From Sarcocystis neurona (taxonomy: Eukaryota > Apicomplexa > Conoidasida > Eucoccidiorida > Sarcocystidae): a DNA stretch of 64,000 bases. Shown here piece by piece: positions 11,458 to 23,138 of this stretch (the stretch's first letter is position 1; each line of letters opens with the position of its first letter). The position numbers and the translations under genes are program-made. The stretch lies in contig KL647291.1 of assembly GCA_000727475.1 (NCBI GenBank), forward strand, positions 1,062,545-1,126,544. The letters run 5' to 3'. The notes under the pieces were generated by a model, which was not told the DNA's origin, searched no databases, and saw only the letters and a list, made by a program, of their open reading frames with translations.

Positions 11458-14400
11458 AATAGAGCGACGGAGCAGTTCCTTGCTGCTACTGCTGCTTCCT
11501 CAGCCGGCGCCTACGCAGAGAGCGAACAGCTTGCCCCGTCTGTCATCAGCAGCGCTGCCGCCGCTGCGGCTGCGCGGGGGGTCCCTGCTGCTGGTGCTGC
11601 TGTGCCTACTGCTTCGCCAGCTGCTCTATCTGTCGCTCGTCTTCCTGAAGAGAAAGTGGCTGCTGCGACTGCCTTACATATCTCGCCGGACTCACTACCC
11701 GCTGCTGCTGCGACTCCGCCTACGCATCCGGCTGCTGCTGTTGCTCTGGCTGAGGAGAGAGCAGCAGCAGAGAAAGTTGAAGAACAGAGGCACCTGGAAG
11801 AGGAGCGCTACGCTCGGGTAGGACAAATCGTATTTTCTTCGACATTTCCTATGTTCCTTTTGCTCTCAAGTGAAACGACTTTTCTTCTCCGCTGCTGGCC
11901 GCTGTTCTTCGTGCTTGTTTTCTCCCTTTCTCCGTCTTTTTCTTGTCTCTTCCACTTCTCTTCCGTCTTGTTCTTTCGCCGTCTCTCTTCGTCTTCTCGA
12001 CCTTTTTTTCCTGCTTTTAGTTTCTTGTTGTTTCCTTGTCGTTCTTCGCGTACCCCCGGCAGCGGAAGGAATGCGGCGGATGATGCTGCTGCTGCTGCCG
12101 CTGCTGCTGCTGCTGCCGCTGCTGCTGCTGCTGCCGCTGCTGCTGCTGCTGCCGCTGCTGCTGCTGCAGCCGCTGCTGCTGCCGCTGCCAAAAAACTGAT
12201 TGTCCGTTGCGGCTACAGAGCACGAGACTTTTTCTCCTTATAAGACGCGCATTACGTCTAGCTTAAATACGTAATAACGGGGGCTAAGAATCTTTCACAA
12301 AGACAGTTTTATCATGGAGGTGGCTTTCTTCTTGTTATACGACGTTTCTCCTGTCTTCTTCCTAGGACAGGTGGTGGTATAAGGGCGCTGTATGTTCTCT
12401 TTGAAAGGTCAGTCTCGAGAGAAAAAGAGACGCATGTAAAGAGCCTCGATCAACTGGCTCTGGAGGTGTAAGTACACCAGAAGAATACACATACATGACG
12501 CCTGCCACTTGTGCATCCTTCTTTTGCCTCTGTTGGGCCTTACGTTCTCCTTAGCTCTGGTAGGAGAAGTAGTTCTGCAGAGAAGTCTTGAGCGGGAGTC
12601 GTTTGCCACAGCAGGTGACTGTGAAGCAGACGCACGTCCCGGACGACTCTGTACATCTGGCTGTAATATAAGCGGTGTCTGTACAGTAGGTAACCATACA
12701 GCAGGCGTCTGTACAGTCGTTGACCACCCAGCAGGTGTCTGTACAGTCGTTGACCACCCAGCAGGTGTCTGTACAGTCGTTGACCATACAGCAGGTGTCT
12801 GTACAGTCGGTGGTCATACAACAGGTGTCTGTAATGTTGGTGTTCACGCAGGGGATGCTCGTACAACAGGGGTCCATGTGGGAGGTGTTTACACAGCAGC
12901 TGTCTTCTCAGCAGGCGTATGCACAGCAGGTGTCTCCACGGCAGGTATCTACACAGCAGATGTGTATAGAGTAGGTCTCTCCACAGTAAGAGTATCCACA
13001 GCAAGTGTCTGTACAGGCGGTGTCTATTCAGCAGGTGTTTATACAGCAGGTAGCTGTACAGCGGCCGTCTGTGCAGCAGGTGTCTGTACAGCAGGTATCT
13101 ATACGGCAACTGACTATACAGCAGGTGTCTGTACAGCAGGTCTCTATACAGCAGCTGTCTGTACAGCAGGTGTCTATACAGGAGGTATCTGTACAGCAGA
13201 TGTCTATACAGCAGGTGTCTGCGTAGAAGGCGTCTATACAGCAGGTGTCTATACAGCAGGTGTTTATACAGCAGGAGTCTGTACAACAGGGGTCTATACA
13301 GCAGGTGTCTGCACTCCAGGTGTCTGTACAGCAGATGTCTGTACAACAGGTGTCTGTCCAGCAGGTGTCTGTACACCTGGTGTGTCTATCGTCAGGTGTC
13401 TATACATCGTGCGTGTATCGAGTTGATGTCTGTCCTGCACAGACGGGTGGTGCCAGAGGAACTCTCTTCCTGTGTGGCGTTTCTTCTGTTTTCTTGCGAC
13501 GTTTTCGCATGTTCTTCCCTAGAGTGCGAATTTCTTCGTCTTTCTCTTTGTCAGGTGATCTACCCTTTTCTTGGGGAGTGGATCCTCGACCGCACTAGGT
13601 CAGAAAGCATGAGCCCGTTGACGCAGCACTTGGGCGTGCCGTGGGTGGTGCGTCAGGCAGTTGAGAAACTGGCGCCTGTAAATGCGTACGCGTACGTTCC
13701 GGAGACGAAGCAGCTGGTGATAACAACGACGCTTCGCGTTGGTCTGCAGAAGGTAAAGAAACACGTTTTTAGCAGGAAGAGAAGAAAAATAGGGTTCCCG
13801 TTTCCCCTTTCCGTCTTGACCACGAAGTAGAACTACATCATGTAGATATACATAAATATGTGTTTCGTTATGTCTATTTAAAAGTCGCTAGATGTCTATC
13901 GTATACAGACACTACAATATACTTATTTGTCTACATGTATATATATACATGTGTATATGTTTAACTATCTGCAGACGCGTGCCATATACAGATTTGTACT
14001 TGTGTATATGTGTGTATATGTACACGTGTATTTCCAAGTATCTGTAGAGGTATCCCATAGACAGCTAATTATGGACTTATATATATATATACATACGTGT
14101 GTACATATGTATGTTGTCTGGAGCGTTTGTCGCACTGTTTTTGTGTATGTTTCTCGTGTTCTTCTGCGTCTTGCTTCCTTTTCTTCCCCTTCTCGTTATT
14201 CGGCTCCCCCTTCTCCTCGTCCTTCACTATAATTTCCACTTTTTTCTCTTTTCCTCGCCCTTCCCCTTCCTCCCTGGCCGGTCTGCTCTTCCTAGACGCT
14301 GAAGCTCGACCTCGACGGCTCAGAGATGCTGCAGAGCGACTCGGACGCAGGTGGCGCGTGGATTTCTCTGACAAAAGTCGAACGAGATTGTCTGCGGACC

Positions 14401-17400
14401 GTCCAGCAGAATGCAGCACTCAAGGCGACTCTTTTCGAGACAAGGAAAGTCGTTCAAGGAAAAACAAGTCAGGTACATTTGTCTAGCAACACGTCTTTCC
14501 CTACAGATATATATGCAGACATTTATATATACGTGTAAGTATACAGGCTGATATACCCTCGTGTGTGTTGTTGTATACCACTTCTATAGACAAGTGTATA
14601 AATATATAAATATATACAGATATATATATATATATACACGGATGTACATGCTGATATATATACATGTATACAGTTGTAAATCAATTCTATACGCAGGTGT
14701 ACAAATGTATATACATATATATATAGATGTGGATGTACAGGCTGATATATATATATATATATATATGTGTCGTTGTACAGCACTTCTATAGGCAAGTGTA
14801 TAAATATATGTGTATATATGTATGTATATATATGTGGATGTACAGGCTCATATACATGCATGTGTATAATTGTGTAACACTTGTGCAGGCAGATGTACTT
14901 ATTTCTGTCCTGTCGCCCAGATTGAACTTCTGCATGCCGTAGTCACTTATTCTTCGCACCCGCCCACTTGGAGAGAAATAAAAACAAAACGTTCAGTCGA
15001 CGTGCAGAATATTCTCTGCGTACACATACATACACACATACGTATACGCGTATACACATACACACATATATACACATATAATATATATATATATACACAC
15101 AAACACACGCAATGCACACATACATGCGCATACATATACACACATTCATACATACATCCATATACGTATATACATACATATACACACATACGTATCCACA
15201 CACACACACACACACACTTACACTTACACTTACACTTACACACGTGCATACATACATGTACATCCATACGCATACATACACACGTATACATACATACACA
15301 CACACATACGTAGATACATACATACATATACATACATACATCCAGATACATGCATACATATACATCGATATATATACACACATACATATACACACATGCA
15401 TACACACATACGTACAGAGGTACACACATACGTAGACAGACATATATACACACATATACATACACACACATATATATAGACATACACACACACACACACA
15501 TATACAAACATACACACACGTACATACATATACATACATACGTATACACACGTACATATACACACATACATACACAAATCCGCACACACATACACACATA
15601 CATACACACACATATATACAGACATACACATACATATATACAGACACCCAGACACATACGTACACGTCTATACGCATATCCGTTTGTATGTGCGCGCATG
15701 TATGTACTGTCGACATGAGTACGCAAACGTAGAAAGAGACCCAGGTATGTCGACTTAAATAACGTTGATGACTCGAAGTAGCGGTGACTGTATATACACA
15801 CACGTACATATATATATATATATATATATATCCGTATAGAGACGCAGAGATATACGAGAGACGTACACGGGCAGCGTCTTTTCTTGTCTCACCGACGCAT
15901 CTCGCCTGTGAAAAGCAGCTTCTCTTCTGTGGACAGAAAAAAAAAACGCCGCCCCAGACAGCGTCTCCATACCGGCACACACACAGAGAGAGAAGTGCGT
16001 GTCAGTCTCTAAGTTCATGTATCCACATGTGTGTCTCCAAACATGTATTATATGCATGCGTCTGCACACGTGTATATTTCTCTGCAGGCATACCGTCTCT
16101 ATATGGTAATATGAATATATCTATATCAAGCAACATATGTATATGGGACAGTATACATATCTGGCTTTATAGCTCTGTGTGTGTGTGTGTGTGTGCGTAT
16201 ATCGATAGATGTATGGAAAGACGTGCTTACACATGTGTAGTTGAAGACAGGCCCCTCATATATATTTACGTGTGTATCTTCGTACATATCTGTCTGTCTC
16301 TAGACGAAGCTGAACTAAATAATAACAGACATGTGTTTGTCTGGAGAGGTAAGTGAATCTATATCAAAACATCTATACGTTGATTTTTCATTCACATTTA
16401 TAACCGTGGTCGTGTGTGGTTGTGGTTGTGTGTGTGCGTGTGTGTGTGCGTGTGTGTGTGCGTGTGTGTGTGTGTGTACATATATATATATATATATACA
16501 TATGTGAGTTTGTACATATGTAGACACGTGCACGCACAGACACATATTGGTGATGTACACACCTCCGCCTGAGAAACAAGAGAATTTTGAGCGTATGCTC
16601 TTGTGCGTCTGGTGCCCTCACCCTCGTCTCTCCTCTGTGTGGGGCGATGCTGGGGAGTCCAGGTGTACGTACACCCGACATCGCGAAGCAGCAGAGAAGC
16701 AGCAAAACGATGATCGCTAGCGACGTTCTTCCGTCTCCTGCACTTCAGCTCGACTGCTCCTGCTACTCCCTTTTCACGTCCAGGTCTCTCTTCTCTTGAT
16801 GCTTCCCCGTGTGTGAACTTCGCGGTGACGTACGAAGTTCTTCTGCCCTGCACTTCATTTCTTCAGCACTTCGCCACTCCTCCCGGTTCCGTCAACGAAC
16901 CGGAGGCGCGCAGTACGTGAACAGGCCGTACTTCACAGTTTCTCATCTATTTGCTCATACGCACACATATATATATATAATATCTATAGTGTAACACACA
17001 TATACACCTTTAACACACCAGTAGACTATTACATACAAGAATCTTATCTAATATATGTATATATACAAATACTTGTATACTAAGACGTATGCATATATAT
17101 ATATATCCATATGCGTGCGCATACAACCTATGTACTTGAACACACACATCTATGTACATGCATATATATATGTATACATATATATATAGATATGTATATA
17201 TATATGTATATATATATGTATATATGAAAAATTGCTAGACACTGATACATATACGTATACATAAGTACGTACATATATATATATGTGATATCTATATATT
17301 AATACATATACATATATATATATATAACGTAAATACTGGTACGTCCGCATATACATTTAAATATATGTGTGTCTATAATACGTATATATACTATATATAT

Positions 17401-18431
17401 GACATCTGTATACTAATACATATGCACATATACGCGACGCAAATACTAGTATACATGCGTATACATTTGTATGTATATGTATGTGTAATACGTGTATTAT
17501 ATATGTACAACATCGAGAGATTAGTACGTCCACATACATGTAGATGACTTATTTACTCGTATATACGCACATACATATATATGTAAATGTATGTATAATA
17601 CGTGTATACCACATATATATAGAGAGATATACAATTTCATCTGCATCTGGACGAGACCGTTGGTGAAATTTCTCTGAGGAGGAATTTCGACTTTTTCTGC
17701 TTGACGAGTCGCCTCTACCCAACGCGGAAACGAAGACACTTCTTTTTTTTTGTAAGTCGTCGGTCTTGCCATCGCCTCCCTCGGCGTCTCTCTCTCTCTC
17801 TGTGCGAACTACTGATGTATGTGTGCATGTGTAAACTTCGCACTACTGCGGGAATAAACGTAAACCTGTAGACGAACAGACGCACACGCCTGCGCAGAAA
17901 CCTCCACATGCACATACACTGGAACCCACATATACATATATATATGTGCCAGCCCACGGCTTCCGCGTCGCTTGTCTTTCTTTTTAAAACAAGGAAGCTG
18001 CCCTTTAGTTCGGTGTGGCTAAATTTATGTAGCGAAGAATGCAGTGAACGTGATTTCTTTTTCTCTCTCTTCTTCTCTCTCTTCACACATGTGTGGATGT
18101 GCATGTATGAAGCGGTGAACCCGTGTGTGTACATACGTCTGGAGAGACACACGTATGAAGACATAAAAGTAAATGTATTGTGAGCCACAGAGAGAGAAAA
18201 AAAGAGGAAGAGAAAGAGATAGTGAAGGGAGAAATGTATTTTTACACATATATATAAATGGGTAAATGTGTTTGTACATCTATATGTATATATATGTATG
18301 TGTTCGTGTATGTTGGTATTTATATGAGTGTATGCTCGAATCCTTATGTATTCGCGTGTACACGTGTGTGTATATGAGACAGAGTGAAAAATATTCACGT
18401 ACATATATATACATATAAATGGGTTACTGTG

Positions 18432-18464
<33 letters not shown>

Positions 18465-19247
18465 GTGTATTTATATGGATGTATGCTCGCACACTTAGGT
18501 ATTCACGTATACTTGTGTGTGCATATGGAACAACGTTGGGACGGTGAGCCCAGGCGAGCCGACGAATCAGAAGAGAAAGCGGCAGCAGTAACAGCAGCGT
18601 TTGCCCTTTCCTTCACCTACTTCCTGCCTTCCTTCTCGTGTTTCTCCATGATTTCTTCACCCGCGTTTGCTAATATGAACGAGGAAGAAGGCCCGAGCAG
18701 AATTTCTGCGGCGTTCCAGCGTCCTTTTTGAACGTAGCGATGTTGTTTTGTAGCAAAGACGACGTTCTCTGGGCATCAGCAGCAACCGGCGGTAAGTGTC
18801 TGTCTCTACTCGTCTTCTTTTCCGCCTTTCCTCCCCCTCTTGCCCTTCCTTCTCCCCTCCTCTGCTGCTGCTCGCCACTTTCCTTCTCGTCGGATCCCCG
18901 TCGCCTCATCGCACGCCATGGCCTTAAATGTCGTTCTATTCTTTTCCTCTCCTTCTTCTTCTTGTTCTCTTTTTTCGGCTCACTCTTTTCTTTCTTGTTC
19001 TTCTTTCCCACGCTTTTCCTGCTTCTGGTCCTCCTTTTTTTTCCCGCTCTTCTTCTTCTCTGTGTACGTGTCGTCCTTCTCCTCTCTTATGTTGGTGCTG
19101 TCCAGAGGACTCTGTGTCTCTACTCCTCAGGAAGATTCTCTCGAGTACAGAGCGCAGCTGCACATGGAGGAACTTGCTGCTGACGTGGTGGTGCGCCGCT
19201 ATTTCACGCGTCTGGGAGAAGCACCACCGCGCCCACCTTGGGCACTA
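11458..19247 (+). CDS. Calycin/lipid-binding-like protein, multi-exon, partial model
   Basis: Exons inferred from GT..AG sites and phase: 11458-11817 (120 codons, Ala-rich, then a Glu/Arg-rich end), 13555-13752 (66 codons), 14296-14472 (59), 16304-16348, 18754-18791 and 19131-19247 (39). The joins 1-2-3 are phase 0 throughout, and 16304->18754->19131 also agree in phase. The exon at 16304 needs a preceding phase-1 end, so at least one exon between 14473 and 16303 is missing from my model. Exons 2-4 read [13 protein letters not shown], then LGVPWVVRQ, then alternating beta-type segments ([18 protein letters not shown]) and a final RHVFVWR strand. This resembles the small fatty-acid-binding/lipocalin-like domains of protist hypothetical proteins. 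That resemblance is from memory and modest. The start is not determined and the 3' end is uncertain. The introns hold most repeats of this segment. Confidence 0.55.
12083..12189. repeat. GCT/GCC 18-bp repeat
   Basis: Units of five GCT triplets plus one GCC repeat several times. This would read as 36 or so alanines on the plus strand or as Gln5-Arg repeats on the minus strand. In the splice model of the calycin-like gene it is intronic (intron 11818-13554). No in-phase junction makes it an exon. Confidence 0.85.
12665..13425. repeat. 15-bp minisatellite, ~50 copies
   Basis: A tandem array of the unit GCAGGTGTCTGTACA with scattered point changes. At its 5' end (about 12700-12830) the order is a 30-bp dimer, unit plus GTCGTTGACCACCCA, showing higher-order amplification. 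Because the unit is divisible by three and lacks stops in several frames, long open frames arise on both strands: a GVCTA-type repeat and a QQVSV-type repeat on plus, and YRHLL-type on minus. None starts with a convincing ATG, and the array sits in the intron before the exon at 13555. Confidence 0.9.
13753..14295 (+). other. Intron of the calycin-like gene
   Basis: Flanked by GTAAAG and a CCTAG acceptor, with phase 0 on both sides. It holds TA/TATG repeat (13920-14115), then a 130-base pyrimidine-rich tract just before the acceptor. Confidence 0.55.
14535..14900. repeat. ~100-bp tandem repeat, four copies
   Basis: Each copy contains a GATGTACAGGCTGATATATA-like start (near 14538, 14640, 14731, 14836) and a CACTTCTATAGGCAAGTGTA-like part, joined by TA-rich filler of variable length. 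The copies are diverged but in the same order, so it is an ageing satellite inside an intron. Confidence 0.75.
15015..15665. repeat. CATACA/TACACA microsatellite block
   Basis: About 650 bp of almost pure purine-pyrimidine alternation built from ACATAC, ATACAC and CACACA. Four exact TTACAC units sit at 15216-15240. It reads as a Cys/Val/Tyr repeat on the minus strand over nearly 300 codons, an artefact. Alternating tracts of this kind can adopt left-handed DNA. Confidence 0.85.
15666..16303. other. Mostly unique intronic sequence
   Basis: A short TA run near 15810, otherwise unique. The missing exon of the calycin-like gene should lie between 14473 and 16303. I could not find one whose phases fit. 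Confidence 0.4.
16405..16500. repeat. GTGTGTGC/TG microsatellite
   Basis: TG runs interrupted regularly by GC (unit about 10 bp: GTGTGTGTGC), ending in TA repeat. It lies in the intron following 16348. Confidence 0.85.
16950..17640. repeat. ~110-bp TA-rich tandem repeat
   Basis: Three to four diverged copies. Markers are a GAnATCTnTATAnTAATACATA segment (near 17288 and 17401, weaker near 17230 and 17507) followed by an AAATACTnGTA segment (17331, 17441) and a TAATACGTnTA segment (17377, 17484). Plain TATATA lies between. No exon is supported here. Confidence 0.65.
18245..18530. repeat. ~165-bp tandem duplication
   Basis: Two copies share, in order, ATATAAATGGGTnA, TGTGTnTGTACAT, a TATA run, ATTTATATGnnTGTATGCTCG and a GTATTCnCGT stretch. 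The first begins near 18250 and the second near 18415. They differ mainly in the length of the TA run. Confidence 0.75.
18793..19130 (+). other. Intron with long pyrimidine tract
   Basis: Follows GTAAGT after 18791 and ends at CTCAG before 19131. More than 300 bases are nearly all C/T on the plus strand (TTCTTCTTCTCT type). The tract is far longer than a normal branch-site polypyrimidine tract. Confidence 0.55.
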
Positions 19248-19789
19248 GTAAGACAGCACAGCCGAAGGGAAAACGAAGATAAGAGAGACAGAGAGAGAAG
19301 AAGAGAGAGACAGACAGATAGGGGCGGACAGAGATCGACGGAGGCCGATGGGGGCAGAGACAGTGTATATCCTTTTCTTCTTTGTTCTGTGTATGGCTGG
19401 ACACGCATATATCTATATACACACATATGCATCGCTGCCTCCGTGTCGCTATCTCTGTTTGTTTGTGTACAGCTCTGGGGATGTCTATTTCTCTCCCCTT
19501 CTTTTTTGGGTCGTTCTGCATATGCATATGTGAGCTTTTTCGACCAGTTCTTCTCAAATTGTATACATATTGGTTTAGAGTGTGACGTGTTTCTTTTTCT
19601 CCTTCTTTCTCTGTCTTTCTCTGTCTCTGTCTTGCCTTCTCTGCATTCACACGCATATATGTAGAGACACACAAGTGAGGAGAGACACAGAGAGACGGCA
19701 GAAGGACAAAACGTGAGAGAGCCAAAGAGGGGTACGCAGGAAACAAGAGAGGACGTGGAAGAGAAAAAGGGAGAAACCAGTTGGAGCAA

Positions 19790-20350
19790 GTTGATCCGTC
19801 TTTTTCTCCGCGGCTGGTGTTGCGTGAACGCTGCTGTGGTATCCCTCCGTCCCTCTCTTCTTCGCTTGCCCTCCGCTGCAAACGCTGCTGCTCTCACCGT
19901 CTGCGCTGCTGCAGTCCCTGTGTCGCTTGTGCTGTTGTAACTCTTTGTGCTGCTGCTGTTACTGTTTCTGATGCTGCGACTGTTGCTCTTTCTGCTGCCG
20001 TGTACGTTCCTCTTATCCGTGCTGCTGCGGCTGTTGCTCCTTCTGCTGCTGGCGTGTTCCTCTGCGGCTCTCCCAGACGCTACCACACACTTTCTGTATC
20101 TCCTTGCTGCTTCTGTCTCTCCTGCTACGGTCCGCCGCTCCTGCTGCTGCGGCCGCCCGTCTCTCCTGCTGCTATTCCTCGCTACCGCTGCTGTCCCTGG
20201 CTGGTGCTGCTGCTCTTGCTTCTCTTAAGAATTCTCCTGCTCTTTCTCTTGCCGTTGTATTTTTGCCGCTGCGGGGGCTGCCTCTGTCAAAAGCAAAGTT
20301 GTCCCTGTTGCTGTTGCGGTACCTACAGGGGACTCCCGTAGAAGAAGATC
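19790..20350 (+). repeat. CTG-rich block, possibly Ala/Leu-coding
   Basis: Interrupted CTG/GCT triplets with no stop for long stretches in two plus-strand frames. One frame reads Ala/Val-rich and passes into a non-repetitive patch (VKSKVVPVAVAVPTGDSRRR, about 20275-20340). It may contain a further exon of the gene ending at 19247. No splice pair is convincing, so no gene is called. Confidence 0.4.
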
Positions 20351-20499
20351 GGTGTGTGTAAATCTGCACAAAGTCTGGATCCCGTCACTTGTGTACGTGT
20401 ATGCAGTGGTGCGTCTGTATGTTTATATGTGTAGACTTGTACCTCTACGCATGAATACGTCCATATTTATGTACGTATAAATTTTTGTGAACACACACT

Positions 20500-20690
20500 C
20501 ATATATATACGTACGTGTATATGCACATGTGCGTACATATCCACGTCCATATACATAGATGTGTATGTATACGTACATGTATGAGCGTACACACTGGTGT
20601 GCATACGTAATACATATATATATATATATAAGTATATACGTACACAGACATACACGTATGTATATATATGTTGTATTGACGCACGGCTAC
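20500..20690. repeat. TACGTA/TATA microsatellite
   Basis: TACGTACAT and TATATA runs, low complexity on both strands, no gene. Confidence 0.6.
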
Positions 20691-20998
20691 ACGTCAAGTG
20701 TGGGCAGCATATGGTGTGCGTTTGTACGAGCCGTATTAGATTCATACGTAGAAGAAGTAGACGGAGACATTGCGTATGTATGTACCTAGGTGTGTCTATT
20801 TATATGCATACGTACACGTGTGAGTGTGGATGATTTTGTATACCTACGTATGCAGGAAGGCATACATCTCTCTGAATGTGTATGTGTGGCATGTATAGTG
20901 TTGACGTAGGACGTCTGTATTTGTTGTGTAGTGGAGTAGGGCCGTGCGGGTAATCGAGTTGAAGCTTTGCAGAAGCTGCAACCCTCTCTGAACTGCAG

Positions 20999-21205
20999 AT
21001 GCCGCAGACGAGCGACCGCCAGAGCTCGTACGTTTCTGCTGAAGAAGACGCAGGGAAAGGAGGAGGAAACGAAGAAGAGGAAGAATGCGACGAAGTACCT
21101 TCCTCGCAGGCTGGGAGCATGGATACGCAGGGAGAGAACCTTTTACTGCACGAGTGGGTACGGCGGACGCGCCCATCTATGTGTTGCACACGGCAGAGGG
21201 AGTGA
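20999..21205 (+). CDS. Candidate 3' exon, acidic Ser/Glu-rich
   Basis: Directly after an AACTGCAG acceptor (ending 20998) an open phase-0 frame runs 68 codons: MPQTSDRQSSY, a Gly/Glu-rich acidic stretch (NEEEEECDEV), then ENLLLHEW and a basic end before TGA. Phase 0 agrees with the end of the exon at 19247, so it could be the last exon of the calycin-like gene. Another possible donor, GTACGG, follows HEW (about 21155). An alternative is an independent gene beginning at this ATG. Confidence 0.35.
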   Translation: MPQTSDRQSSYVSAEEDAGKGGGNEEEEECDEVPSSQAGSMDTQGENLLLHEWVRRTRPSMCCTRQRE

Positions 21206-23138
21206 CAGAGACGGGAGAAGCAAGAACGAAAGGGACACCTGGCCACCGACTCCAGAAGACACATCATAAAAAGAGAGACGTACAAACGGATAGCTATATA
21301 TATACGTATAGTCACGCGTCTACACATACGTCTCAGGAAGCAACGAGGGATAGACGTGCGCATAAGTCGACTCTGTGTGTGCAGATACTGCGAACTGCCG
21401 AGAGGTAAAAAGCAAGTTAGGAGTCTGGAGTGTATAGACACCTCGCAGTACGTCGAGAAGTCAAGCGTGCAAAAGGGAAATGAGCGAACGAAAAGAGAGG
21501 TACACAAACGATGTAGATACATAAACGTATGTAAAGACATGAACGTATACACGCGTATGTATTGGCGAGGGCGGTATGTATATGCGTATACACATGCGTA
21601 GGCACATAGATTTAGATACGGGTCTACTTGTTGAGAAGACCTTGGCGGTCTTACGTGTCTACATGTAGTTACGAGCGCGAACGATGGGTGAGAGAACATA
21701 TAAATTTAGAGAGAGTGGTCAGATCAGGCCGACGCGTCTCGGCGACTTCTACATGCCTACCGTCTGGATCTCCACAAAACCTCTGTGAAGAGGAGAGAGC
21801 GACTATATACGTCGAGAGGGCACCTGCCCCACCAGGTGCTGCTGCTCCGACACCGCACGCGTTCTGTAGGCAGAGCTCCGCTGCATCGGCAAGTATTTGT
21901 CTCGCTGACAGTTGTATATACCAGTAGCACGAGCACACGTGCAACCGCGACTGTCTGTGAATACTGGGCGTTCCCCAGCGACAGACGAGCCCGCCCCTTC
22001 GGCTAGCCTGTATGCACTTGGTGACTCTCGAGCATTCTCGAATGGTCAAGAGATGTCGACTTGCGGGTGGAGATCGACGCTAATACCCAAGTATCAGTAG
22101 AAGAACATCTTGACAAGAAGAATGTTTCAGGAGAGAACTTGTTGGTATGCTGGCCGCTGGACTAGCCACCGCAAGAGACACGTGCGTTTGGCTGAGTGAA
22201 GCCTCGGCGGGATCGCGATTCATCGTTGTGCTGCGAAAAAGAGTGCGTGGCCGAGTCGCAGGTGTACAGACACTCCAAGCCGTCTGCATATACCTGTGGA
22301 ACGTGGGATAGGAGTGAGAAAAAGTGTATCGTCGAAACGTCTGTGCACATGGTAGAGGCTTTTAGGAGTGACCACCACACGCGTCCACTCAGAATCTTCA
22401 CCGATTGATTTACGAAAAGCAGCCGAAGCACGTTGCGAGGTCTCTCCTCGTATCTCTGTGTAGACTACAGTGTCACGTGTGTTCGTCAGAATAAAGAACA
22501 TTTACATGCGCAAAGATCACGTTGTACACAACTCTATGGCTCAGGCACTCCTGTGGACGTTTAACAGAGGTTACGCGTAAGAGGATCAGTGCACTACAGA
22601 AAAACACATCTGATCTACCTGGCTGTATATACACGTAAGAAGAAGATACGTGTAGTTTCCCGGTAGATCTACCGAGGTCACCTCTTGAAGACTCCACGGC
22701 TCCCGAGGTCCACGCCACTCGTGCTTCACAGAATGTTTGTGCTTTAGAATTAACGACAAAAAACCGGCTTCTCTTTCTGCGGTGCCCACCATCGTGAGCG
22801 GCATATCTACCCCCCAGCGGATGAATACTTTGATACGTAGACCCATACATCTACGGTGCCTATGTATGTATGTATGTATGTATGCGTGTATGTATGTATG
22901 TATGTATATACGCGTATATGCGTATATTGATGTAAGTGTACATACAGGCGCACACGTGGAAACAGTCCAGTGTATACATGCTCGTCTATAAGACTGTGCA
23001 CATCAAAGCGTCACTATGTATATGTGGCTGCCACACGTACACACTGTCGTGACTGTATAATATATACATACATATACACACGTATGACCATGTGGGTTGG
23101 GCGTAAAGAGGACTAGTTGACTCTGGTGCAATGCCAGG
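21206..23138. other. Repeat-poor transition, no supported gene
   Basis: Composition changes here from microsatellite-rich to ordinary sequence. Only short open frames occur. The one at 21628-21927 is locally protein-like (Ala/Pro-rich) but not distinguishable from chance. A TATG run lies at 22856-22915. Confidence 0.5.
22856..22915. repeat. TATG microsatellite
   Basis: About 12 TATG units with one GCG interruption; the only long simple repeat between 21 and 28 kb. Confidence 0.85.

Noticed and set aside
12509..13426. Secreted repeat protein encoded by the minisatellite
   Set aside because: No ATG start, equally long frames on the other strand, and phase-consistent exons on both sides make it an intron.
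14943..15980. 345-codon Cys/Val/Tyr minus-strand open frame
   Set aside because: It is only the CATACA/TG microsatellite read in frame; there is no non-repetitive protein sequence.
19199..20086. 295-codon minus-strand open frame
   Set aside because: It overlaps the exon at 19131-19247 on the other strand and consists of read-through of CTG and GA/TC-rich tracts.
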